A model generated the notes under the pieces. That model was not told where the DNA came from. It saw nothing but the letters and a program-made list of their open reading frames with translations, and made no database searches. Shown here one piece after another: positions 34,031-42,323 of a stretch of 64,000 nt of DNA. This DNA comes from Microvirga pakistanensis (GTDB lineage: Bacteria; Pseudomonadota; Alphaproteobacteria; Rhizobiales; Beijerinckiaceae): positions 175,979 through 239,978 of the forward strand of contig NZ_SPJX01000156.1 in assembly GCF_004458765.1 (NCBI RefSeq). Reading direction: 5' to 3'. Position numbers and translations under genes: made by a program. The stretch's first letter is position 1; every line of letters starts with the position of its first letter.

Positions 34031-34709
34031 GGGGCACCTTTCGATCGGGAGCGCGCAGCAGCGCCGCTCTCATGAGGATCCACAGCACCAGCGCGTTCAG
34101 CACGTGCCAGAGCGCATGCGTGCCGAGTGGTAGCGCAGGGCAGACCGCGTTGTCGATGGACCGGAAGCCCAGCGAGAGGGCGAACGCGCCGGCACCCCAC
34201 AGCAGCGCGCGGCCCGGCTGCACCGCGCGCCGGATCCGGCATGCGATACCCACGGCGACCAGCGCCGCCAGGGCCGGAAGATAGCCGACCGATCCGTTCA
34301 GGCCGATGCCGGGAAAGAGGCTGAACCACACGCGCGGGAAGGACAGGTTGAAGACCGCGAAAGCGAGGGTGGCCGCGGTCGCGGCGGCGGCTCCCAGGCG
34401 CAGGTAGCGGTACATGGCCAGCAGAAAATAGCTGTAGATGAACACCGCGATCGGCAGCACGTCGGCGAGCAGGGACCATCGATTGGCGAAGGTATGGAAC
34501 AGGAAGCTTCCGATCCCCACGACGGCCGTGACGGCGATGAGCCACAGGGCGGGCCAGTCTCTCGGCCGCCACCTCCGCCAGAGAAGGAAGGCGTGCGCGG
34601 CCGCGAGCAGGAAGGCCGCGTTCGTGGCCGCATTGACCGGCTCCGCCCAGAAGCCTGGGCCGAGCCGCTCGCAATAGCTGTCGATCGCCTGGAACCAGGA
34701 TGGATTCAT
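34017..34709 (-). CDS. Ceramidase-family (CREST) membrane protein
   Basis: A 230-aa seven-helix membrane protein with the CREST-superfamily pattern: YCERLGPGFWAEPVNAATNA near the N-terminus, VGIGSFLFHTFANRWSLLAD and DNAVCPALPLGTHALWHVLN near the C-terminus. These supply the Ser/His/Asp residues of the presumed zinc site. Family members hydrolyse amides, notably ceramide; sphingolipids are uncommon in Hyphomicrobiales, so another lipid amide is possible. It is divergent from xthA. Confidence 0.75.
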   Translation of the reverse strand: MNPSWFQAIDSYCERLGPGFWAEPVNAATNAAFLLAAAHAFLLWRRWRPRDWPALWLIAVTAVVGIGSFLFHTFANRWSLLADVLPIAVFIYSYFLLAMYRYLRLGAAAATAATLAFAVFNLSFPRVWFSLFPGIGLNGSVGYLPALAALVAVGIACRIRRAVQPGRALLWGAGAFALSLGFRSIDNAVCPALPLGTHALWHVLNALVLWILMRAALLRAPDRKVPHVPH

Positions 34710-34825
34710 GACGAGCTCATGATGCCCTCAGGGGACGCAACCGTGGGGATGGCCGCGAGCGCCACCTTGCAAGCTTTCGACGAACATCCGATGAAGGCTG
34801 TAGAGAGGCAGACGAGACGGACGAG

Positions 34826-35614
34826 ATGCGCATAGCCACCTGGAACGTGAACTCGATCAAGCAGCGATTGGACCACCTCGCCACCTTCGTGAAAAGCGCG
34901 GAGCCCGACGTGCTGTGCCTCCAGGAGCTGAAATGCACGGACGAGACCTTCCCGAGGGCCGAGGTCGAAGCGCTCGGCTACAACGTCGTCACCCATGGCC
35001 AGAAGGCCTATAACGGCGTCGCCATCCTGTCGAAGCGTCCGCTCGAGGATGTGCGCCGGGGGCTGCCGGGAGACGACGGCGACGAGCAGTCCCGCTACCT
35101 CGAGGGCGTCGTCTCGACACCGGCAGGAATCGTGCGGGTCGCTTCCATCTACCTGCCGAACGGCAATCCCATCGGCACGCCGAAATTCGACTACAAGCTC
35201 GCCTGGATGGACCGGCTGAACGCCCATGCGCGCCGCCTTCTCGCCCTGGAGGAACCTCTCGTCCTGTGCGGCGACTACAACGTGATTCCCGAACCGGAGG
35301 ACGCGGCCAATCCGGAGGCCTGGGCGAACGACGCGCTGTTCCGGCCGGAAAGCCGCAGGAAGTTCCGGGAGCTCCTGAATCTCGGATTCGCCGACGCCTT
35401 GCGCTCCTGCAGCGATCAGCCGGGTCTCTACTCGTTCTGGGATTATCAGGCCGGAGCCTTCCAGCGGAACAACGGCATCCGCATCGACCATCTCCTCCTG
35501 TCGCCTCAGGCGCAGGACAGGCTGAAAAGCGCATCGATCCGCAAGGAGGTGCGCGGCTGGGACAAGCCCTCCGACCATGTGCCGGTGATGATCGATCTGG
35601 AGACCGGAGAGTAA
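34826..35614 (+). CDS. xthA: Exodeoxyribonuclease III
   Basis: A 262-aa AP endonuclease/3'-5' exonuclease of the EEP superfamily acting in base-excision repair. The motifs are MRIATWNVNSIKQRL, LCLQELKCTDE (metal-binding Glu), LCGDYNVIPE, RIDHLLLS and the C-terminal SDHVPVMIDLE (catalytic His). Length is normal for XthA. The gene is alone, divergent from the ceramidase-like gene and convergent with the ExoR-like gene. Confidence 0.93.
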   Translation: MRIATWNVNSIKQRLDHLATFVKSAEPDVLCLQELKCTDETFPRAEVEALGYNVVTHGQKAYNGVAILSKRPLEDVRRGLPGDDGDEQSRYLEGVVSTPAGIVRVASIYLPNGNPIGTPKFDYKLAWMDRLNAHARRLLALEEPLVLCGDYNVIPEPEDAANPEAWANDALFRPESRRKFRELLNLGFADALRSCSDQPGLYSFWDYQAGAFQRNNGIRIDHLLLSPQAQDRLKSASIRKEVRGWDKPSDHVPVMIDLETGE

Positions 35615-35678
35615 ACGTCACCCTCGCACCTCCCCGCATCCTACGCCGTCATGGCTGAGAGAGGCTGGGGATAGACGT

Positions 35679-35724
35679 TCGGATCGATCCCGAAAGGGCA
35701 AATCCGGTTTTCACGTCCAATGCT
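35679..35724. repeat. Palindromic repeat (CCGAAA...TTTTC type), copy 1
   Basis: GGATCGATCCCGAAAGGGCA...TTTTCACGTCCAATGCT is a degenerate copy of the element seen well preserved at 60340-60390. On the minus strand it begins directly after the TGA of the ExoR-like gene. Confidence 0.6.
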
Positions 35725-36597
35725 TCAGTGGCGGGTCTGGATATATTGCTCGAGAAGATCAAGAGCGAGCTTGCGGTCGCTCTCGTCCGCGCCGGCGAAG
35801 GCCTGCGCATGAAGGCTCTCGATCCACGGGTCCTTGCCGGACGCCATCGCGGCCTCGCGGGCCAGCGTCAGCCACATGAGCCCCTTGGCCCGCTGGCGGG
35901 GCACGCCCTGGCCGTTCATCAGCATGTGCCCGAGGAGCGCCTGGGAGGGGGGATGCCCCTTTTCAGCCGCCAGGTTGAACCAGCGCGCGGCCTGCCGCGC
36001 ATCCCGGGAAACGCCCGTTCCCTCCATGTAGAGGCGGGCGAGATTGTACTGCGCGTTGGAATCGCTGAAATAGGATGCCGCGTAGCTGAACATTTCCACC
36101 GCACGGGCCGGATTGGCGATCACGTAGGTGCCCTTGATGCCGTCCAGGAAATAGGTGCCCAGCGCCACGAACGCGCTCGAGACGACCATCGCGTTCGGCG
36201 AATCCGGGCTCTCGTCCGCGTGCTGGTCCGCGAGTCGGGAGAAATACTCGAACGCCCGCAGATCGTCGTGCGCGACGCCGTCGCCGTCCGCGTACATGCG
36301 ACCGAGTTTCCACAGCGCCAGCGTATGCCCTTGCCCCGCCGCGTATTCGAGCGCGGCGGCGGCTCCGAGCTTGTCGCCCGCATTGTAGTCGCGCATGCCC
36401 GAGCGCAGCGCCTCGCGCACCGAACCATACTTCACGGTTGGAACGAGGCCGGGCGTCAGCGCCTGAGTCAGGGGCTGGGGATGCGGCGCGGCGTCGAGAG
36501 CGAAGGCGGAGGACGTGCCGAGCAGCACCAGCGCGCAGGCGGCCACCGTCATCCGACGGTTCATCTGCTTCATCGTGTCGATCAGGCGCGCGTGCAT
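35725..36597 (-). CDS. exoR: ExoR-like periplasmic Sel1-repeat protein
   Basis: A 290-aa exported protein. The signal peptide is MTVAACALVLLGTSSAFA|LDAA; it is followed by Sel1/TPR-like repeats (AAALEYAAGQGHTLALWKLG RMYADGDGV; NAQYNLARLYMEGTGVSRDA; AAEKGHPPSQALLGHMLMNG). Length, repeat number and sequence style match ExoR, the periplasmic repressor that binds the sensor ExoS in Sinorhizobium and thereby restrains succinoglycan synthesis and promotes motility genes. The start is uncertain (TTG 36606, ATG 36597 or ATG 36573). The exoS-chvI partners are not in the window. Confidence 0.78.
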   Translation of the reverse strand: MHARLIDTMKQMNRRMTVAACALVLLGTSSAFALDAAPHPQPLTQALTPGLVPTVKYGSVREALRSGMRDYNAGDKLGAAAALEYAAGQGHTLALWKLGRMYADGDGVAHDDLRAFEYFSRLADQHADESPDSPNAMVVSSAFVALGTYFLDGIKGTYVIANPARAVEMFSYAASYFSDSNAQYNLARLYMEGTGVSRDARQAARWFNLAAEKGHPPSQALLGHMLMNGQGVPRQRAKGLMWLTLAREAAMASGKDPWIESLHAQAFAGADESDRKLALDLLEQYIQTRH

Positions 36598-37011
36598 GGA
36601 CTTCAACTCTTTTCCATCCGGTTCTCACGAGAGCCCCAACAGGATGGAACTTTCGTGATCTGCCATGTGCTGCGCCACCGATGCAATGATCCTCGCAACA
36701 GGTCGTCCGATATCGTTAATCGGCTGAGCCCCTGAAGCGCTTCGTCATAAAGCGTTGGTTTGGAAGCACTTTAACAGACTTCTACAGGTGCTCGCGCTTT
36801 ATGGCGGGATCGCGGCGACGCTTGGGCCAAGAGCGGCAGGATAAGGAAGGTTTCTGGGTGTTGCCTGCACGCAACAACTTTTAACCATTTCCGGTACTTT
36901 GTAACCCCGGCCCGACTTGCTTCCCCTGTCCCTCTCGGAAATGAGTCTAGGTCATGATTCCGTTAGGTAAGGTGCGAGAGCACACACGAGCGGCAGGCCG
37001 GGAGAGGAAGA
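36598..37011. other. Gene-free stretch between the ExoR-like and PCMT-like genes
   Basis: More than 400 bp with no convincing frame. Visible elements: TGTTGC-N6-GCAACA (36859-36876), a 6-bp-arm inverted repeat followed by AT-rich sequence, and an AT-rich patch around 36750-36785 that could hold the exoR promoter. Nothing else is recognisable. Confidence 0.4.
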
Positions 37012-37057
37012 AGCGATTGATTCCGAAAGTGCGAACCCGTTTTTCGCGTCTGTTGCT
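37012..37057. repeat. Palindromic repeat (CCGAAA...TTTTC type), copy 2
   Basis: GATTGATTCCGAAAGTGCGA...TTTTTCGCGTCTGTTGCT is another degenerate member of the family at 35.7 and 60.3 kb. On the minus strand it starts immediately after the TGA of the PCMT-like gene. Confidence 0.55.
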
Positions 37058-37888
37058 TCAGGCCCCTGCCTCTCCGGAGGAGAACCAGACCCGGTCGTAG
37101 ACGGCGATCGCACTCTGGTCGGGAGGCCGGCTTTCGGTGAGCCAGATCGAACGCATGGCGGCGAGATCCGCCTCGGCAAAGGGATGCGTCGTTTCCTCCG
37201 CCGCCGCGCCGCTGCACGAGATGAAGCCGACCGTCATAAGCGGCGTGGCACGAAAGCCCTCCGCCCGACGGCGCACCAGAACGGCAGGCCCCCAACCGTC
37301 ATGGGGCTGCCACGGAAAGATCAGCCGACCGTCGGGCTTGAGCGCTTTCAGCCATTCGGGATCGGGGGCCGCGACCCCGGCATTCACGTAGATCACGTCG
37401 GCCCCGGGTAGCGGGCGTCCGAAGGCCGATTCCGCATGGACGGCCACGTTGACGCAACCGCTCAGATTCCGCGCGGCCGTCGCGGCGAGGTCGGCCTCGT
37501 ACTCGAAGGCGTCCACGTGGCCGCCGGGTTCGACCAGGCGCGCCAGGATGGCGGTGTAATAGCCCAGGCCCGCGCCCACATGGACGACCGCCTCGCCGGG
37601 CTGGGGGCCGACAGCATCGAGCCAGGCCGCATGGAGCGCCGGCTCGCCGTTGTTGATGCCGCGCCTGCGATCGATGGCCACAAGAACATTGTCGTAGATG
37701 CCCGCAAGGTCATGGGTCTGGATCGCAACGCCTGCGCTGATGGTGGTCCAGGGCGGCGGCAGGAGGAAATCCTCGCGGGGAACGGCGGCAAACGCCTGCT
37801 CGATGCGCGGATCACGGATTCCTGCCGTCTGCGCAACGGCACGAGCGTAAACGCTGCGAAGCTCGTCGGATCTGGCTGTCACCTGCAT
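37058..37888 (-). CDS. Protein-L-isoaspartate O-methyltransferase-like protein
   Basis: A 276-aa SAM-dependent methyltransferase. The PCMT-like N-terminus is LRSVYARAVAQTAGIRDPRI EQAFAAVPREDF, and motif I is VVHVGAGLGYYTAILARL. True PCMTs repair isoaspartyl residues; this one has a divergent C-terminal half, so the substrate may differ. The start at MQVTAR is assumed; GTG 37903, with GGGAG upstream, is an alternative giving five more residues. A much longer open frame upstream looks non-coding. Confidence 0.75.
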   Translation of the reverse strand: MQVTARSDELRSVYARAVAQTAGIRDPRIEQAFAAVPREDFLLPPPWTTISAGVAIQTHDLAGIYDNVLVAIDRRRGINNGEPALHAAWLDAVGPQPGEAVVHVGAGLGYYTAILARLVEPGGHVDAFEYEADLAATAARNLSGCVNVAVHAESAFGRPLPGADVIYVNAGVAAPDPEWLKALKPDGRLIFPWQPHDGWGPAVLVRRRAEGFRATPLMTVGFISCSGAAAEETTHPFAEADLAAMRSIWLTESRPPDQSAIAVYDRVWFSSGEAGA

Positions 37889-37921
37889 GCAGGCATAACG
37901 CACAGCGCTCCCGTTTGAGCG

Positions 37922-37941
37922 GCCGGGGCACCGGCTTTTTT
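37922..37941 (+). terminator. Orphan plus-strand terminator-like hairpin
   Basis: GCCGG-GGCA-CCGGC followed by six T. No gene on the plus strand ends here: the PCMT-like gene runs the opposite way. It might end an antisense or short RNA, or be incidental. Confidence 0.4.
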
Positions 37942-38114
37942 CATCAGCCCAAAACCAGGAGACCACCCCCGAAGGTTCGAAACCTACGGGATCAGCAAGC
38001 TCTGCCGTACAGGTTCTGCATGGGAGACAATGACCTCCGCTTTGACTGCAACTCTGTTTCTTCGTAATCCTGTTGCAGCTCTGCCCCATCCCTTTGTTGA
38101 TTGAACGGTCAGTC

Positions 38115-38530
38115 ATGCGACAGATCCTGAAGCTTTGTTTCCTCACCATGCTCTGCTGTCCCGCCACGGGTCTTGCCCAGCCCACCCCCAGGGGCCGGTC
38201 GATCTGAACGCCATGGCGGATGCGCACAAGAGAAGGATGCTGAGGGAGTTCGGGGAGAATATCGGGCTGGACGTGCTGAACACGGTCGGTGGCGTGGACC
38301 CGTCCGGCGTTGCCGGAATGGCGCTGTCCAAATTTCAGGAATCCATCATCAAGTCCAGAAATCAGGAAGCCCAAAGGTTCGACGACGAGCTGGGACGCGC
38401 CGTGCAGGAGAATGACGCCTACATTGAGAGGCAGATCGAAGCCCACGCTGCACAGCATGCCGCGCAGGCCGGCGCCAAGACCAAGAAGGTCAAGGCGAGG
38501 CAGACATCGTCCCGCAGGAAGACGCCCTGA
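38115..38530 (+). pseudogene. Small secreted protein split by a one-base frameshift
   Basis: From ATG 38115 a signal peptide (MRQILKLCFLTMLCCPATGL|AQ) is read, but this frame ends at TGA 38205-38207. The body of the protein (GPVDLNAMADAHKRRMLREF to SSRRKTP, ending 38530) lies in the next frame. Adding one C to the C5 run at 38185-38189 joins them perfectly as ...AQPTPQGPVDLNAM. The restored product is about 138 aa, helical and basic at its end. It could be a sequencing error, a slippery-run phase variation or a young pseudogene. Confidence 0.6.
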
Positions 38531-38548
38531 CCCGCCCTTGTTCGAAGC

Positions 38549-40156
38549 CTACATCCGGAACACGCCGAACTTCGTCTCCGGGATCGGCGCGTTGAGCGCC
38601 GCCGAGAAGGCGAGCGCCAGCACGCGCCGGGTCTCGGACGGCAGGATGATGCCGTCGTCCCAGAGCCGCGCGGTGGCGTGGTAGGGGGAGCCCTCCTCCT
38701 CGTATTTGCTGCGGATCGGCGCCTTGAAGGCCTCCTCCTCCTCGGCGCTCCAGGACTTGCCTTCGGCCTCGATGTTGTCGCGCCGGACGGTCGCCAGAAC
38801 GCTCGCCGCCTGCTCGCCGCCCATCACCGAGATGCGGGAATTGGGCCAGGTAAACAGGAAACGCGGGGAATAGGCGCGCCCGCACATGCCGTAATTGCCC
38901 GCCCCGAAGGAGCCGCCGACGAGCAACGTGATCTTCGGCACCCGGGCGCAGGCCACCGCCGTGACGAGCTTCGCGCCGTCCTTGGCGATGCCGCCCGCCT
39001 CGTACTGGCGGCCCACCATGAAGCCGGAGATATTCTGCAGGAAGAGCAGCGGGATCCGCCGCTGGCAGCACAGCTCGATGAAATGCGCACCTTTGAGCGC
39101 GCTCTCGGAGAACAGGATGCCGTTGTTGGCGACGATGCCCACGGGCATGCCCCAGATCCGGGCGAAGCCCGTGACCAGGGTGGTGCCGTAGAGCCGCTTG
39201 AACTCGTCGAATTCCGAGCCGTCGACGAGCCGCGCGATCACCTCGCGGATGTCGTATTGCTTCTTGAGGTCGGTGGGCACGATCGCGTCGAGATCGTCGA
39301 TGGCGTATTTCGGCTCCACCGGCTCGGCGAGATCGATGTCGACGGACTTGCGCGTGTTGAGCGTGCCGACGATGCGCCGCACGATGGCGAGCGCGTGCAC
39401 GTCGTCGGTGGCGTAGTGGTCCGCGACACCGGACAGGCGCGCATGAACATCGGCGCCGCCGAGATCCTCCGCCGACACCACCTCGCCGGTCGCCGCCTTC
39501 ACCAGGGGCGGGCCACCGAGAAAGATCGTGCCCTGACGGCGCACGATCACGGTCTCGTCGGACATGGCCGGCACATAGGCGCCGCCCGCCGTGCACGAGC
39601 CCATCACGCAGGCGATCTGCGGAATGCCCAGAGACGACAGGGTCGCCTGGTTGTAGAAGATGCGGCCGAAATGGTCGCGGTCGGGAAAAACCTCCGTCTG
39701 GTGCGGCAGGTTCGCGCCGCCCGAATCGACGAGATAGATGCACGGCAGACGGTTCTCGCGCGCGATCTCCTGAGCGCGCAGGTGCTTCTTCACCGTCATC
39801 GGATAATAGGTGCCGCCCTTGATCGTCGAATCGTTGCAGACGATCATGACCTCGCGGCCCTCGACCCGGCCGATGCCGGTGATGATCCCGGCCCCGTGGA
39901 TCGCATCCTCGTACATGCCGTAGGCCGCAAGCGAACCGAGTTCCAGGAATGGCGCGCCCGGATCGAGCAGGCGCATCACGCGCTCGCGCGGCAGGAGCTT
40001 GCCGCGGGCGAGATGGCGCTCGCGCGCCTTCGCGGGCCCGCCCTCGGCAACGGCCTGCCGCCGGGCCTGGAGGTCACGGGCGAGTTCCGCCCAGGCGGCG
40101 CGGTTGGCCCGCGCGGCGTCCGAGTTCAGATCGGCGGAAGTGGCGATGACAGGCAC
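38549..40156 (-). CDS. mccB: Methylcrotonyl-CoA carboxylase carboxyltransferase subunit
   Basis: A 535-aa biotin-dependent carboxyltransferase, the beta subunit of MCC in leucine degradation (3-methylcrotonyl-CoA to 3-methylglutaconyl-CoA). Strong markers are [58 protein letters not shown] and [15 protein letters not shown]. The length is exactly that of bacterial MccB. The start is GTG with GGGAG nine bases upstream. The biotin-carrying MccA subunit is not adjacent, which is unusual, and isovaleryl-CoA dehydrogenase lies 5 kb away. Confidence 0.92.
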   Translation of the reverse strand: MPVIATSADLNSDAARANRAAWAELARDLQARRQAVAEGGPAKARERHLARGKLLPRERVMRLLDPGAPFLELGSLAAYGMYEDAIHGAGIITGIGRVEGREVMIVCNDSTIKGGTYYPMTVKKHLRAQEIARENRLPCIYLVDSGGANLPHQTEVFPDRDHFGRIFYNQATLSSLGIPQIACVMGSCTAGGAYVPAMSDETVIVRRQGTIFLGGPPLVKAATGEVVSAEDLGGADVHARLSGVADHYATDDVHALAIVRRIVGTLNTRKSVDIDLAEPVEPKYAIDDLDAIVPTDLKKQYDIREVIARLVDGSEFDEFKRLYGTTLVTGFARIWGMPVGIVANNGILFSESALKGAHFIELCCQRRIPLLFLQNISGFMVGRQYEAGGIAKDGAKLVTAVACARVPKITLLVGGSFGAGNYGMCGRAYSPRFLFTWPNSRISVMGGEQAASVLATVRRDNIEAEGKSWSAEEEEAFKAPIRSKYEEEGSPYHATARLWDDGIILPSETRRVLALAFSAALNAPIPETKFGVFRM

Positions 40157-40264
40157 GGCGTCAGGCTCCCTGTTCCTCTGATGGTTCCGTCACGGCTGAA
40201 CCGGAGGGCCCTCCGCCAGTCGTTACCAGAGAGGCCCACGCAGCGCCGTTCGCGAGGCTGTTCC

Positions 40265-40594
40265 TCAGCCCTTGGCCCGGATGACGGTTTGCCGGGTGAC
40301 CGTGCCCCGCGTGCCGCAGCGGTAGGCGATGCCGCGCACGAGCGACCAGTCCCGGGAAGTCTGCTGCAGATAGAGATGCGTGCCGCCCAGCGCGACCACC
40401 GCCTCCTTCATGCCGTCGAACGCGGAGCCGAAGCCGGGCGTGGTCGGCACCACGGGGCTCACCTCGCCGAGGCGCTGACAGACCCGCACGTCGGCGGGCG
40501 AATCGACGACCTTCACCAGATCCTCCGGATCCGGGCGATAGCCGCAGGCCGAGACGCCGAGGAGAAGAAGGGAAGCAAGGAGGGCACGTTGCAT
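40265..40594 (-). CDS. Lipoprotein, function unknown (109 aa)
   Basis: Start MQRALLASLLLLGVSACGYR gives a lipoprotein signal with lipobox VSAC. The mature part is beta-rich (VCQRLGEVSPVVPTTPG, AVVALGGTHLYLQQTSRDW, GIAYRCG) and carries three cysteines, two of which could pair. This layout resembles the DUF4156/Rcs-type small lipoproteins, but I am not certain of the family. It lies between mccB and lipB, all on the minus strand. Confidence 0.65.
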   Translation of the reverse strand: MQRALLASLLLLGVSACGYRPDPEDLVKVVDSPADVRVCQRLGEVSPVVPTTPGFGSAFDGMKEAVVALGGTHLYLQQTSRDWSLVRGIAYRCGTRGTVTRQTVIRAKG

Positions 40595-40690
40595 GAAATA
40601 TCCGCCAATGATCATCCGTTTGCTCTAGCTTAGAGCACGAAGCGGGCGGGAGGAGAAGCCTGACCGAGGCGGACGTGAAATAACTGTCCG

Positions 40691-41422
40691 TCAGTGGCCG
40701 GGAAGCAACGGCGCCTCGACCCTCTCGGTGGGGCCGAAGATGTCCTCGAACGCCTTGCGCATGACCGCATCGACCTCGGGCATGGTCACAGGGATCCCAA
40801 GATCCACGAGGCTCGTGACCCCATGCCGGGTGACTCCGCAGGGCACGATGCCGGAGAAATGGGACAGGTCCGGCTCCACGTTGAGGCTGATCCCATGATA
40901 GGTCGCCCAGCGCCGGACGCGGATTCCGATGGCGGCGATCTTGTCCTCGACGGCCTCGCCCTTGTCCGGCCGGCGCACCCAGACGCCGACCCGGTCCTCC
41001 CGGCGCTCGCCCCGGACATTGAATTCCGCGAGCGTCCCGATCAGCCATGATTCGAGGGCCGCCACGTAGCGGCGCAGATCGGGCCTGCGGCGTTTCAGGT
41101 CGAGCATCACATAGGCGACCCGCTGGCCAGGGCCGTGATAGGTGTATTGCCCGCCTCTCCCGGTCGCGTGAACCGGAAACCGGTCCGGGTCCACCAGGTC
41201 CTCCGGCCGGGCCGAGGTTCCGGCCGTATAGAGCGGCGGATGCTCCACCAGCCAGACGAGCTCGCGGGCCTCGCCGTCGGCGATCGCCTGGGCCCGTGCC
41301 TCCATGAAGGCAACGGCCTCCGCGTAGGGGGTCAGTCCCTCGGCAATGGCCCATTCCACGGGATCGGATCCGCTTTCGCCGACGAAACGATCGGCCAAGC
41401 TGTCGCGCAGGTTCGACACCAT
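40691..41422 (-). CDS. lipB: Octanoyltransferase (lipoate biosynthesis)
   Basis: A 243-aa enzyme transferring octanoyl groups from acyl carrier protein to lipoyl domains of 2-oxoacid dehydrogenases and GcvH. The signature blocks are [36 protein letters not shown] and [20 protein letters not shown]. The catalytic Lys is in DKIAAIG and the catalytic Cys in GIVPCGV. A short N-terminal extension of about 25 residues is normal for alphaproteobacterial LipB. It is a lone gene divergent from tRNA-Leu. Confidence 0.94.
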   Translation of the reverse strand: MVSNLRDSLADRFVGESGSDPVEWAIAEGLTPYAEAVAFMEARAQAIADGEARELVWLVEHPPLYTAGTSARPEDLVDPDRFPVHATGRGGQYTYHGPGQRVAYVMLDLKRRRPDLRRYVAALESWLIGTLAEFNVRGERREDRVGVWVRRPDKGEAVEDKIAAIGIRVRRWATYHGISLNVEPDLSHFSGIVPCGVTRHGVTSLVDLGIPVTMPEVDAVMRKAFEDIFGPTERVEAPLLPGH

Positions 41423-41649
41423 TTCACCTTCTGCTCATGATGGCGTGTTGTGGTCCCGAAAAGCGGCGGCGGTCAACACGCGCCGCTCCCGAACCTGCGC
41501 CCCATATAGGGATTGCGGCCCGGATCATGCATGCGTTCCCAAACGAAACGTCGAGTTTCGCCGCAGGGTGCAAAGATGGGCTTGCGGCGCCCGGATCGAT
41601 CTGTTAGAGCCACCACCACTTCGGGAGCGCAACTCCTGGAGCGAGTTCC

Positions 41650-41734
41650 GCGGCCATGGCGGAATTGGTAGACGCGCTAGCTTGAGGTGCTAGTGGGGAG
41701 ACCCGTGGAGGTTCGAGTCCTCTTGGCCGCACCA
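41650..41734 (+). tRNA. tRNA-Leu (anticodon GAG)
   Basis: An 85-nt class II tRNA. The acceptor stem is GCGGCCA/TGGCCGC, the D-arm is around GGAATTGGTAGAC, the anticodon loop CTTGAGG carries anticodon GAG, and there is a long variable arm. The T-arm is GAGGTTCGAGTCCTC, and discriminator A plus CCA (41732-41734) is encoded. It reads CUC/CUU leucine codons. Confidence 0.95.
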
Positions 41735-41760
41735 ACTCACCGGATGCCTTCGGGCATGAC

Positions 41761-41787
41761 AAAAAGGCCCCATCCGGGGCCTTTTTT
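41761..41787 (+). terminator. Rho-independent terminator after tRNA-Leu
   Basis: GGCCCC/GGGGCC stem extended by A:T pairs (AAAAAGGCCCC...GGGGCCTTTTTT) with loop ATCC, 27 bp after the tRNA. It can work in either direction but has its T-run on the plus side. Confidence 0.8.
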
Positions 41788-42323
41788 GTTGCGCGCATCC
41801 TGCGCGCCAAAGCGGCGACCCCACGGGTGGTGCCGACGCTCGGGCTCCATCCGCTCTCCGAACCGACGCGGCGCATGGCTGATGCAGGAGGCGGTCTCCC
41901 CGTACGCACAAGACGTGGAAGGCCGCGACAAGCACGACCATGACGGTGGAGACACGGCCCCGCTCCCGAGGTCATCACCGGCCTTGTGCCGGTGATCCCG
42001 ATACGATGAAGCACTCAACTTCTCGGAACGATATGGCCGAGACATCGACTCGGCAGCATCGGAGCCCAAAGCGGATCGATCCTCGCGGGAACGCTCCGAT
42101 GCATTCTTCCGATGCGTTTTCTTGGAGGAGAACGTCGTTGGTGCGGAAAAACCGGGTCCACATTTCCGCACGATGCACTAGGTTCCCGCATCACCCTCCC
42201 CCGAACCTGAAACAATCCCGCAGGAACGGCAGCCAAGCGATTCCCGGAGCAAGGCTTTCAGGCGCATTGCGCTCATCTGCGCACCCTCCTAAAAGGCCCG
42301 CTCAACATTCCGAGGACAGGCTC
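41788..42323. other. Gene-free stretch between tRNA-Leu and mgtE
   Basis: An open frame runs through this region into mgtE but its composition (Arg/His/Ser-rich, no pattern) looks non-coding. It holds one palindromic repeat at 41970-41999. There is no recognisable magnesium riboswitch. The promoter for mgtE is probably within the last 150 bp, but no clear hexamers are seen. Confidence 0.4.
41970..41999 (-). repeat. GATCACCGGCACAAGGCCGGTGATGA-type palindromic repeat, copy 1
   Basis: ATCACCGGC/GCCGGTGAT, 9-bp arms around CTTGT. The minus strand reads GGGATCACCGGCACAAGGCC, matching the plus-strand element at 46180. Short enough to be a REP-like unit. Confidence 0.65.

Noticed and set aside
37974..37984. 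tRNA gene suggested by GGTTCGAAACC
   Set aside because: No acceptor, D- or anticodon stems can be drawn around it; kept only as a possible remnant.
37889..38458. N-terminal extension of the PCMT-like frame (about 190 extra residues)
   Set aside because: Runs antisense to the secreted-protein gene and through a terminator; no homology pattern; family proteins start near residue MQVTAR.
42180..42323. Magnesium-sensing riboswitch before mgtE
   Set aside because: No M-box or ykoK-type helices are visible; not known in this group.
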